Assembly (NCBI GenBank): GCA_900552975.1
Contig: UWSL01000071.1
Span: 1-7,918 of the forward strand
Length of the DNA stretch: 7,918 bases
Origin: an uncultured Mycoplasmatota bacterium
GTDB lineage: Bacteria; Bacillota_I; Bacilli_A; RF39; UBA660
Direction of reading: 5' to 3'
The notes beneath the pieces were generated by a model. It worked only from the letters and a program-made list of their open reading frames with translations. It did not search any database and was not told where the DNA came from. Numbering within the stretch: position 1 is the first letter of the stretch; each line of letters starts with the position of its first letter. Position numbers and translations under genes: made by a program. Shown piece after piece: positions 1 through 6,457 of this stretch.

Positions 1-2
1 AT

Positions 3-1730
3 ATGAAAAATTTTAAAATATTATTTCGTTATTTTAAAAAAGATAAGTTGAAGTTAATTACTTATATTATTTTTACTATATTAAGATGTTTTGAACCGTT
101 AATAAATGCTTTTGTGTGGGCTCGAGCTTTCGAAGGACTTACAATGGGTAATAAAGAAGTTTTTGTGAAATATTTAGCTCTTTGGAGTTTCATAATTATT
201 TTAGCTTGGGTTTTTATTGAGATACCAACAGAGTTAATTTATAACTATTTAGAGAAAAAATTTATGGAGCAGGTTAATAAAGATTTGTATGTTAAGGTAA
301 GTGATTTGCCAGCGATAGCCTTTGAAGATATTGGAACAGGTGAATTTATTAATAGAATGTATACCGATCCAGATCGAATATTAGAATTATTACAAAAATT
401 AATAAAATTAACTTGTCGTTTAGTAATAGCATTGATTATAGTCATTATTTCTTTTTCCGTTTCCTTTTTTGTAGGAATAGAACTTTTAATTTTATGTTTA
501 GTAATGTTTTTATTATCTAATGTTTATTATCCAAAGTTAAAAAAAGTTCATGAAGATATTAAGAAAGATGCAGATAATTATATTAAGATAGCAACCCAAA
601 ATATTAGTGGAATACGTGAAATAAAAGCCTTAGGTATTAAAGAAAACATTAATAAAAGGGTATTTGCTAATATTGAAAGTTTATTCGGTAGTCAAAGAAA
701 AATAGGTATTAATGAAACAATGTATTATTCTTTAAATAATTTATGTTATTTCGTTATTCAATTTATTATTTTATTGACTTTAGGTTTGCTATTTTTCAAA
801 GGTAAAATAGCCTTAGCTTCATTTATTGTAATAGAAAAATATATTTGGCGTATTGATGATGTAGTAGAATCTTTATCTGATTTCAGCGTTTGTTTTAATA
901 AAGTTACAGTATCTTTAAAAAGAATTGATGAAATATTAAATAATAAGCTATATAAAGATGAACAGTTTGGTAATGTCGTATTAGATTCTAAGAAGATTGC
1001 TATTTCATTTAAAGATGTAAAATTTAAATATCGTCAAGAAGATAAGAAATTTATATTAAAAGGTCTTACAATGGAATTAGAACCTAATAAAAAGATTGCC
1101 ATAGTTGGTAAATCTGGTGAAGGTAAGTCAACTTTATTTAATTTATTGCTCAGATATTTTGATACTAATAAAGGTGAAATTTTACTTAATGGAACTAATA
1201 TAAAAGATTTTACAGAAGATTCTTTAAGAGAAAGTGTTTCTATTATTAGACAATCACCATATCTATTTAATACGACTATTTTTGATAATTTTAAAGTAGT
1301 TAAAGAAGATGTAACTTTAGAAGAAGTAAAAAAAGTATGTAAAAAGGCTTATATAGATGATTATATAGAATCATTACCAGATAAATATGATACTTTAATT
1401 GGTGAAGGTGGAGTTAATTTATCAGGTGGTCAGAAACAGCGATTAGCTATTGCTAGAACTCTTCTAAAAGATACAAGGGTTATTTTGTTTGATGAAGCAA
1501 CAAGTGCTTTGGATAATGAATCACAAGAGTATATTAAGAAAACAATTGATAATTTAGTTAAAACTCATACGATAGTCATAGTGGCACATAGACTTTCTAC
1601 TATTATGGATGCTGATATTATTTACGTAATTGATGATGGAAGAGTTAAAGCCTTAGGAACACATGAAGAGTTAATGAAAAAATCAGCTTTATATAGAAAG
1701 TTATATAGTCCTGAAGTGTTAGATTTCTAA
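3..1730 (+). CDS. ABC transporter, fused permease/ATPase half-exporter (complete, 575 aa)
   Basis: Type IV ABC exporter half-transporter expected to dimerise in the cytoplasmic membrane and move a substrate using ATP; the substrate cannot be told from sequence. The N-terminal transmembrane domain has hydrophobic segments near residues 17-37, 57-77, 134-155, 158-175 and 247-266, with a weaker sixth just after. The ATPase domain starts near residue 330 and has every expected motif: A-loop Tyr343, Walker A 369-377 (GKSGEGKST), Q-loop Gln417, signature LSGGQ 473-477, Walker B 493-498 (VILFDE, catalytic Glu498), D-loop SALD 501-504 and H-loop His529. The length is normal for the family. The ATG lies at the edge of the window, so its ribosome binding site cannot be seen, but the MKNF start followed by a basic stretch before TM1 is typical of complete members. 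Heterodimeric exporters often lie in pairs, so a partner gene could be just upstream. The ATPase looks catalytically intact. Confidence 0.93.
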   Translation: MKNFKILFRYFKKDKLKLITYIIFTILRCFEPLINAFVWARAFEGLTMGNKEVFVKYLALWSFIIILAWVFIEIPTELIYNYLEKKFMEQVNKDLYVKVSDLPAIAFEDIGTGEFINRMYTDPDRILELLQKLIKLTCRLVIALIIVIISFSVSFFVGIELLILCLVMFLLSNVYYPKLKKVHEDIKKDADNYIKIATQNISGIREIKALGIKENINKRVFANIESLFGSQRKIGINETMYYSLNNLCYFVIQFIILLTLGLLFFKGKIALASFIVIEKYIWRIDDVVESLSDFSVCFNKVTVSLKRIDEILNNKLYKDEQFGNVVLDSKKIAISFKDVKFKYRQEDKKFILKGLTMELEPNKKIAIVGKSGEGKSTLFNLLLRYFDTNKGEILLNGTNIKDFTEDSLRESVSIIRQSPYLFNTTIFDNFKVVKEDVTLEEVKKVCKKAYIDDYIESLPDKYDTLIGEGGVNLSGGQKQRLAIARTLLKDTRVILFDEATSALDNESQEYIKKTIDNLVKTHTIVIVAHRLSTIMDADIIYVIDDGRVKALGTHEELMKKSALYRKLYSPEVLDF

Positions 1731-1743
1731 CTCTTTTTTTTTT
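1714..1743 (+). terminator. Intrinsic terminator overlapping the ABC transporter stop codon
   Basis: Bases 1714-1722 pair with 1727-1735 around the loop ATTT, giving a nine-position stem with one T-T mismatch. Ten T residues follow (1734-1743), partly overlapping the stem. The TAA stop of the transporter (1728-1730) lies inside the right arm. The stem is short and mostly A/T, so its strength is uncertain, but the position and T tract fit a rho-independent terminator. Confidence 0.7.
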
Positions 1744-1752
1744 GTAAAAAAT

Positions 1753-1781
1753 TTGCGTAAATATAATCTTTTGTTTATAAT
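1753..1781 (+). promoter_or_regulatory. Sigma-A type promoter for the seven-gene operon
   Basis: A -35-like TTGCGT (1753-1758) is followed after exactly 17 bases by a consensus -10 TATAAT (1776-1781). The -35 matches TTGACA at only three of six positions. Transcription would start near 1788, leaving a leader of about 18 bases, just enough for the ribosome binding site AGGGGGA (1794-1800) before the ATG at 1806. A second TATAAT at 1762-1767 has no -35 at the right distance. Confidence 0.65.
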
Positions 1782-1805
1782 GGTAAGGAGATTAGGGGGA
1801 TTACA

Positions 1806-2351
1806 ATGCTTAAAAATTTAAAAATAAAAAAAGGTTTGTTAGCTGGAACGATGGCTTTTGTAATTTTAGGTAGTGGGTATAAAATAGTTAAAGTACAAGA
1901 AGTAAATCGAGTGAAAGGTTATTTAGAAGATTTTTTGACTGCTGATGATTATGTTGATTTGAGTAAGGTTAGTAAATCATATAATATTAAAGATTTTAGT
2001 GGCGAAGCTTTAGCTAAAGCTTTAGCCGATAGTGATATAAAGTATGTGAGAATTACTGATGATTTTATTTATGATGGTAAGCACGTAGAACCTTTTAAAC
2101 AAAAGACAGCCTTGAATTATAATAGTGTTTTAGGAATTGATGACAATTCAGAAGTTGTTTATCAAGGGTACGAGCCCATTAGGAATAATATAGATGGCTC
2201 AGTGGTTTATGATATCCCAGAAGGATATGAATTAACTGATATTAATGTTTTAGCAGAACCGGTTAGATATGATGAATTAAATTCTAAAGAAGTTGTAGTT
2301 GTTGAAAATGATTATGAGGATTCTTATAGTTTAACTTTAAGGAGGAAATAA
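1806..2351 (+). CDS. Membrane-anchored protein of unknown function (181 aa)
   Basis: I do not recognise this protein. It has a basic N-terminus (KNLKIKKG) followed by a hydrophobic segment at about residues 10-23, read as a signal anchor or uncleaved signal peptide. There is no lipobox cysteine, and no cysteine at all. The remaining roughly 155 residues are hydrophilic, rich in Asp, Tyr and Val, and probably lie outside the membrane. They contain no motif I can tie to an enzyme. The start is supported by AGGGGGA (1794-1800) five bases before the ATG; AAGGAG at 1785-1790 is too far upstream to serve. The stop overlaps the next start by one base (TAATG) and a strong AAGGAGG lies in the gene's 3' end, so the two are probably co-translated. 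It is the first gene of the operon. The gene call is solid and the function unknown. Confidence 0.8.
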   Translation: MLKNLKIKKGLLAGTMAFVILGSGYKIVKVQEVNRVKGYLEDFLTADDYVDLSKVSKSYNIKDFSGEALAKALADSDIKYVRITDDFIYDGKHVEPFKQKTALNYNSVLGIDDNSEVVYQGYEPIRNNIDGSVVYDIPEGYELTDINVLAEPVRYDELNSKEVVVVENDYEDSYSLTLRRK

Positions 2352-3388
2352 TGAGATTAACTGAATTAGAATGTAAATTTAGAAAAGTTACTGGTTATGA
2401 TAAAGTTGATGATATTTTAGCTGTCGTTTTTTATGGAAGTCGTGTAACAAAAAATAATAACGCTACAAGTGATTTAGATGTTCTTGTTATTTCAAAGAAA
2501 AAAGGTAACTTTAAAAAGGGTTTTATAATCGACGGAATTAAAGTTGATTGTCAAATATATGGATTAGATAGTATTTATGATGAACTTTATGATAAAAAGA
2601 TAGCGTCTAATGAATATTTTAAAGCTGTTTTACAAAATGGTTTGGTCTTAAAAAATAAAGAAAAGACAATTGAATTAATTCAAGATTATTTAAAGGAAAT
2701 AGATGAGATTAAATTAAAAAAGAGGACGATTAAAAGGGCTAATAGAAGAGAATTAGTTACTTTTTATGAAGATTTTTCTAATAAGCAAGATGATTATAGC
2801 TATTTTAATTTATTGGAAATTATTAGAAAAAATTATCATTTTTTAAAAAAATTTTCATATATTAGCAGTTTAAAAGTTAGTAAAATTTATACTAATAAAG
2901 AAAAGTATGAAAAGGATTATTGCTTAAATTTACCGACTTCTGATTTTATAAAATTATATATGGAAGCAATAAAAGAAGAAGATTTTCAGAAACGAATGAT
3001 CATAATAAAAAAATTGATGACTTTCTTAAATGTTTCTTTGGATTATGATTTTTTTGATATGCGACAAGAGTATTTCAAAATGTATTCGTTAAATGAAATA
3101 AGGATTAATCTACTTGTTTTTCATAATAAAATAATAAGTATAGAATCTTTATTACAAAAGAATGATTCCTATATGAAAGCAGGTTATTATATAGTTTTAA
3201 AGGAAATAAATGATTTTGTTGATTTTTTGATTTTAGATGATGATGTAAAAAAACAATATGATGAATTATTTAAAAGAGCTGTTTTAGAAAAAGATAATAT
3301 AAATAGTGTATTTTTATTATGGGAAATATTTCATTTGATTGAAAATGGTTATCATTTTGATTATGATAATTATGTGTTAAAATTATGA
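2351..3388 (+). CDS. Nucleotidyltransferase-fold protein with long helical C-terminal region (345 aa)
   Basis: The N-terminal ~100 residues carry the DNA polymerase beta-type nucleotidyltransferase signature: Gly29-Ser30 (FYGSR), the metal-binding pair Asp41 and Asp43 (SDLDVLV), and a plausible third carboxylate Asp66 (KVDCQIY). Such enzymes move a nucleoside monophosphate from NTP to a protein, RNA, antibiotic or other acceptor; the acceptor here cannot be read from the sequence. Residues 105-345 are charged, rich in Lys, Ile, Phe and Tyr, and look mainly alpha-helical, as in the substrate-binding halves of aminoglycoside-type nucleotidyltransferases. At 345 residues it is far longer than minimal MNT antitoxins (about 100-150). 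It starts in a one-base overlap with the preceding membrane protein, with AAGGAGG at 2339-2345 at ideal spacing, and ends in TGA. The triad is intact, so activity is expected. Neither resistance nor toxin-antitoxin function can be claimed. Confidence 0.8.
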   Translation: MRLTELECKFRKVTGYDKVDDILAVVFYGSRVTKNNNATSDLDVLVISKKKGNFKKGFIIDGIKVDCQIYGLDSIYDELYDKKIASNEYFKAVLQNGLVLKNKEKTIELIQDYLKEIDEIKLKKRTIKRANRRELVTFYEDFSNKQDDYSYFNLLEIIRKNYHFLKKFSYISSLKVSKIYTNKEKYEKDYCLNLPTSDFIKLYMEAIKEEDFQKRMIIIKKLMTFLNVSLDYDFFDMRQEYFKMYSLNEIRINLLVFHNKIISIESLLQKNDSYMKAGYYIVLKEINDFVDFLILDDDVKKQYDELFKRAVLEKDNINSVFLLWEIFHLIENGYHFDYDNYVLKL

Positions 3389-3402
3389 TGTAAGGTGGTA
3401 TT

Positions 3403-4035
3403 ATGGTAATTCAACTTGGGATGTATGAAGTTCCTTTAGAAATAATAAGAAAAAAAAATAAAAATATTTATTTTAGATTTAATGATGAAGGAATTTTAGT
3501 TGTTACATGTAATAGATTTGTTTCTGAAAAAGAATTAAGAAATTTAATTGTACAAAATGAAAAATCTTTATTAAGAATGTATGAAAAATATATGAAAAAA
3601 ATGGAAAAAGCTAAACAATTTTATTATTTAGGTAAACCATATACACTAGTCTATGATGAAAACGTTAAAGAAGTAGAAATAAAAGAAGATTTTATCTACG
3701 CTAGAGATTCTAAAAAATTAGAACAATGGCAAAAGAAAGAATGTATGAAAATCTTTGAAGAGCGAGTAAATGTATTGTTACAACGTTTTAGTAATATACC
3801 ATTATTTACTTTAAAGATAAGAAAGATGAAAACGAGATGGGGAGTAAATAATGTTACAAAAAGAATTATTACTTTAAATAGTGAATTATTACGTAAAGAT
3901 GTTGATTTGATTGATTATGTAATAATTCATGAATTGTGTCACTTTTATGAAGCTAATCATAGTAGTAAATTTTGGTATCAAGTAAGTTTAAGGTATCCAG
4001 ATTATAAAATGGCAAGAAAAAGATTGAGGGATTAG
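3403..4035 (+). CDS. YgjP-type DUF45 metal-dependent hydrolase (210 aa)
   Basis: Member of the YgjP/DUF45 family (zinc-metallopeptidase-like fold). The zinc site is clear: HELCH at 176-180 (His176, Glu177, His180) with the third ligand His186 in the NHS motif, followed by the family's FW and YPDYK pattern near the C-terminus. The RWG element at 145-147, just before the strand leading to the active site, is also present. The common Ser-Cys after RWG is Val-Asn here. The E. coli homologue YgjP has been described as a UTP pyrophosphatase; whether that applies here is inference, and the family is often annotated simply as a metallopeptidase. The N-terminal half (residues 8-100) has the usual beta strands plus a Lys/Met-rich helix at 50-72. 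The protein is likely cytoplasmic, with no signal peptide. AAGGTGGT (3392-3399) sits close to the ATG. The gap to the upstream gene is 14 bases and to the downstream gene 3 bases. Confidence 0.87.
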   Translation: MVIQLGMYEVPLEIIRKKNKNIYFRFNDEGILVVTCNRFVSEKELRNLIVQNEKSLLRMYEKYMKKMEKAKQFYYLGKPYTLVYDENVKEVEIKEDFIYARDSKKLEQWQKKECMKIFEERVNVLLQRFSNIPLFTLKIRKMKTRWGVNNVTKRIITLNSELLRKDVDLIDYVIIHELCHFYEANHSSKFWYQVSLRYPDYKMARKRLRD

Positions 4036-4038
4036 AAA

Positions 4039-4779
4039 ATGGAAATAATAAAATCGTTACAAAATCAAAAAGTTAAAGAATTAAGTAAGTTAAATCAGAA
4101 AAAATATCGTGAACGTGAAGGTAAATTCTTAGTTTGTGGAGAACATTTAGTTGAAGAAGCTTATAAAACTGGATATTTAATGGAAGTTATTCAAACAGAA
4201 GATTATGTTGTAACTTATGATGTTTTAACAACTTATGTCAGTTATGATGTATTAAAAAAAATAAGTAACTTAGATGCCCCACAAAAGATTATTGGAGTAT
4301 GTCAAAAAAAACAGAGTAATGAAATTGGCAATAATGTACTTTTGATTGATGATTTGCAAGATCCGGGTAATTTAGGAACTATTTTAAGAAGTTCAGTAGC
4401 TTTTAATGTAGATACAGTAGTTTTATCAAATAATTGTGTTGATTTATATAATGATAAAGTTATTAGAGCTAGTGAAGGAATGATTTTTCATATAAATATT
4501 ATAAAAAGAGATTTAAAAGATATTATTTTAGAATTACATGATAAACAATATGTTATTTTGGGAACAAAAGTAGATGGTGGCACTAACTCAGATGATATAA
4601 CTAAAGTTAATAAAATGGCCTTTATTATTGGTAATGAAGGAGCTGGTGTTAAACAAGAATTATTGAATGAATGTGATGATTATCTTTATATTCCTATGAA
4701 TAAAGAATGCGAGAGTTTAAATGTCGGAGTAGCAACAGGAATTATTTTATATACTTTGTTTAGTAAGAGGGATGTTTAA
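4039..4779 (+). CDS. TrmH/SpoU-family RNA 2'-O-methyltransferase, YsgA-like (246 aa)
   Basis: SPOUT-class methyltransferase using S-adenosylmethionine to methylate a ribose 2'-OH in RNA, probably 23S rRNA. All three SpoU motifs are present: motif 1 DPGNLGTILRS at 108-118 (Asn111 and the conserved Arg117), motif 2 IGNEGAGV at 197-204 (Glu200), and motif 3 at 219-232 (Pro219 and SLNVGVA, with Asn228). The N-terminal part (about residues 18-95, opening with a QNQKVKEL-type helix and the GEHLVEEA pattern) is the SpoU substrate-binding domain. Length and N-terminus most resemble the Bacillus YsgA group (reported as RlmP, acting on the 23S A-loop) rather than RlmB, but that subgroup assignment is from memory and tentative. 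GAGGG at 4026-4030, inside the end of the preceding gene, is the ribosome binding site. The stop overlaps the rimM start by one base (TAATG), placing it in the same unit as ribosome-maturation genes. Confidence 0.9.
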   Translation: MEIIKSLQNQKVKELSKLNQKKYREREGKFLVCGEHLVEEAYKTGYLMEVIQTEDYVVTYDVLTTYVSYDVLKKISNLDAPQKIIGVCQKKQSNEIGNNVLLIDDLQDPGNLGTILRSSVAFNVDTVVLSNNCVDLYNDKVIRASEGMIFHINIIKRDLKDIILELHDKQYVILGTKVDGGTNSDDITKVNKMAFIIGNEGAGVKQELLNECDDYLYIPMNKECESLNVGVATGIILYTLFSKRDV

Positions 4780-5270
4780 TGGAATATGTTTTAATTGGTA
4801 AAATAGTAAATACTCATGGTATTAAGGGTGAACTTAGAATAAAAAGTGACTTTTTGATGAAAGAGCGTGTTTTTAAAAAAGGAATGTCTTATTATATTGG
4901 AAAAGATAAAACTTTAGAAAAAGTAGTTTCTTATAGACATCATAAAGATTTTGAAATGGTTTGTTTTGAAGGGTATGATAATATAAATCAAGTCCTAAAA
5001 TATTTAAAAAGTAACGTTTATGTTAAAAAAGCTGATTTATGTTTGAAAGATAATGAATATATTTTGGAAGAATTAATTGGATTTCAAGTAGTTGAAAATG
5101 AAGAGGTACTTGGTAAAATACAAGAAATAATGTATAATAGTAGTAATGTTTTATTATATGTTAAGGCAGAAAAAAATTTTTATATTCCAAATAATAGCCA
5201 TTTTATTAAAAAGGTTGATATGTTAAAAAAAGAAGTTATTGTGGAAAATACAAAAGGATTGATACTATGA
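4779..5270 (+). CDS. rimM: Ribosome maturation factor RimM
   Basis: RimM binds ribosomal protein S19 and helps the 30S head, notably 16S helices 31 and 33b, to mature. The N-terminal RimM beta barrel (residues 4-85) opens with the diagnostic GKIVNTHGIKGEL stretch (7-19). The C-terminal PRC barrel (about 91-163) shows the expected LGKIQEI, the YIP-x-x-x-x-F-I-x-x-VD pattern (135-147) and the terminal KGL. At 163 residues it is of normal length. The ATG shares one base with the preceding methyltransferase stop, and the stop TGA overlaps the trmD start by four bases (ATGA), indicating translational coupling in both directions. rpsP, which usually sits upstream of rimM in Firmicutes, is absent; an RNA methyltransferase takes its place. 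Confidence 0.95.
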   Translation: MEYVLIGKIVNTHGIKGELRIKSDFLMKERVFKKGMSYYIGKDKTLEKVVSYRHHKDFEMVCFEGYDNINQVLKYLKSNVYVKKADLCLKDNEYILEELIGFQVVENEEVLGKIQEIMYNSSNVLLYVKAEKNFYIPNNSHFIKKVDMLKKEVIVENTKGLIL

Positions 5271-5935
5271 AAATAGATATATTAACTTTGTTTCCTGCTA
5301 TGTTTGATGGTTTTATAAATGAATCAATTATTAAAAGAGCAATTGAAAAAGACTTAGTTGAGATTAATGTTATTGATTTTAGAAAATATAGTGAATTGAA
5401 TAATGGTCAAGTAGATGATACTCCTTATGGTGGTGGCGGTGGAATGGTTTTAAGAATAGAGCCACTTTATAAAGCAATAACTACTTTAAAAGAAAATGAT
5501 CCAGAAGCTAAAGTAGTGCTAATGTGTCCAGATGGTATAGTATATAAGCAAAAGTGGGCTGTTTCTTTAGCACAAAGTTCTCATCTGATTTTGGTCTGTG
5601 GTCATTATGAGGGATTTGACGAACGAATAAGAACGCTTGTTGATTATGAAATTAGTGTAGGAGATTATGTATTAACTGGTGGTGAATTACCGGCAATGAT
5701 TGTAAGTGATAGTATTATAAGACTTTTAGATGGCGTTATTACAAAAACAAGTTTAGATAGTGAATCATTTACGGATAATTTATTAGATTATCCTACTTAT
5801 ACAAAACCACAAGAATTTATGGGAATGAAAGTTCCAGATGTCTTACTTAGTGGAGATCATCAAAAAATAAAAGAGTGGCGAGATGAAATGCGTATTTTAA
5901 GAACAAAAGAGAGAAGACCAGATTTATTTAATTAA
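5267..5935 (+). CDS. trmD: tRNA (guanine-37-N1)-methyltransferase TrmD
   Basis: SPOUT methyltransferase that forms m1G37 next to the anticodon using S-adenosylmethionine, preventing +1 frameshifting; normally essential and homodimeric. Family hallmarks are clear: the N-terminal ILTLFPAMF, VDDTPYGGGGGM (49-60), CGHYEGFDERI (111-121), GDYVLTGGELPAM (132-144), and the C-terminal GDH-x-x-I-x-x-WR and RRPDL patterns. Arg152 matches the catalytic Arg154 of E. coli. The acid matching the catalytic Asp169 appears to be Glu166, just before Ser-Phe, in a linker one residue shorter than in E. coli, and the usual Pro of RxxPGV is Asp155. At 222 residues the protein is a little short because it stops soon after RRPDL and lacks the usual C-terminal extension. 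The start is coupled to rimM by ATGA, with AAAGGA (5253-5258) as the likely ribosome binding site. Confidence 0.95.
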   Translation: MKIDILTLFPAMFDGFINESIIKRAIEKDLVEINVIDFRKYSELNNGQVDDTPYGGGGGMVLRIEPLYKAITTLKENDPEAKVVLMCPDGIVYKQKWAVSLAQSSHLILVCGHYEGFDERIRTLVDYEISVGDYVLTGGELPAMIVSDSIIRLLDGVITKTSLDSESFTDNLLDYPTYTKPQEFMGMKVPDVLLSGDHQKIKEWRDEMRILRTKERRPDLFN

Positions 5936-5950
5936 AAGAAGGTGAAGTAA

Positions 5951-6397
5951 ATGGCTGGCTACTTAGTTAATAAAAATCATAATGATTTAGCAGTTGTAGC
6001 AATTAAAGATTTAGATGGGTATAAATTTAGACCGCGAAATCGAGGCAACTATGTTAATGTAAGTCAAGTCACAATCGTTAATGGAGTCATGATTGATCGT
6101 ATTTTGACCTTAAAGTTTGATAAAGCTTTTAAAAGATTAGTAGCAATGGCCATGCAAGTTATAAACGATGATGATGCGACTTCGGATGATGCACAAATTG
6201 TTTTAGATGAAGCAGAATTAGTTAAGGAAATATTAATAAATCGTTATAACAAATATTTTAAATTAGAAAAAGAACAATTATTATTAAAAAAATTACATGT
6301 TATTGAAAATGAAATTAGAATGAAAATGGTAGCCATAAAACAAAAGGCCCAATATTTAGAGAAGCAAGAACAACAACGAAGAGGCAGAAGTTTATAA
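5951..6397 (+). CDS. Small coiled-coil protein of unknown function between trmD and rplS (148 aa)
   Basis: I do not recognise this protein. It is soluble, with no signal or membrane segment. The first ~60 residues look like a small beta-rich or mixed domain (GYKFRPRNRGNYV, then VTIVNGVMIDRIL). An acidic stretch follows at 71-88 (NDDDATSDDAQ). From about residue 85 to 143 there is a long, charged, probably coiled-coil helix rich in Leu, Lys and Glu, and the protein ends in a basic tail (RRGRS). There are no cysteines, zinc motifs or catalytic signatures. AGAAGGTGA (5937-5944 region) precedes the ATG at good spacing, and the 15-base gap after trmD implies co-transcription. A terminator follows directly. 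The basic tail and ribosomal neighbourhood make an RNA- or ribosome-related role thinkable, but nothing in the sequence proves it. Gene call good, function unknown. Confidence 0.8.
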   Translation: MAGYLVNKNHNDLAVVAIKDLDGYKFRPRNRGNYVNVSQVTIVNGVMIDRILTLKFDKAFKRLVAMAMQVINDDDATSDDAQIVLDEAELVKEILINRYNKYFKLEKEQLLLKKLHVIENEIRMKMVAIKQKAQYLEKQEQQRRGRSL

Positions 6398-6404
6398 TTT
6401 TTTT

Positions 6405-6443
6405 AAAAAGTATATCTTTAGCTTGTAAATATACTTTTTTTTT
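6405..6443 (+). terminator. Intrinsic terminator ending the rimM-trmD operon
   Basis: Bases 6405-6415 (AAAAAGTATAT) pair perfectly with 6429-6439 (ATATACTTTTT), an 11-bp A/T-rich stem. A 13-base loop separates the arms and the T run extends to 6443. It starts eight bases after the stop of the preceding gene. The loop and right arm also carry the -35 and spacer of the rplS promoter. Confidence 0.8.
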
Positions 6444-6451
6444 GTTATAAT
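6423..6451 (+). promoter_or_regulatory. rplS promoter with extended -10, nested in the upstream terminator
   Basis: TTGTAA (6423-6428, four of six matches to TTGACA), then exactly 17 bases, then a consensus TATAAT (6446-6451) preceded by TGT (6443-6445), which makes an extended -10. Transcription would start near 6458, giving a leader of about 80 bases before rplS. Confidence 0.75.
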
Positions 6452-6457
6452 CGTAAT

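Noticed and set aside
245..445. Minus-strand open frame of 66 codons inside the ABC transporter
   Set aside because: It is antisense to a conserved transmembrane-domain coding region, with no supporting start signals.
2351..3388. Aminoglycoside resistance gene or MNT/HEPN toxin-antitoxin module
   Set aside because: The catalytic signature is shared by many nucleotidyltransferases. The protein is too long for an MNT antitoxin, the R-x6-H spacing is weak evidence for HEPN, no separate HEPN gene is adjacent, and no drug-specific motif is recognisable.
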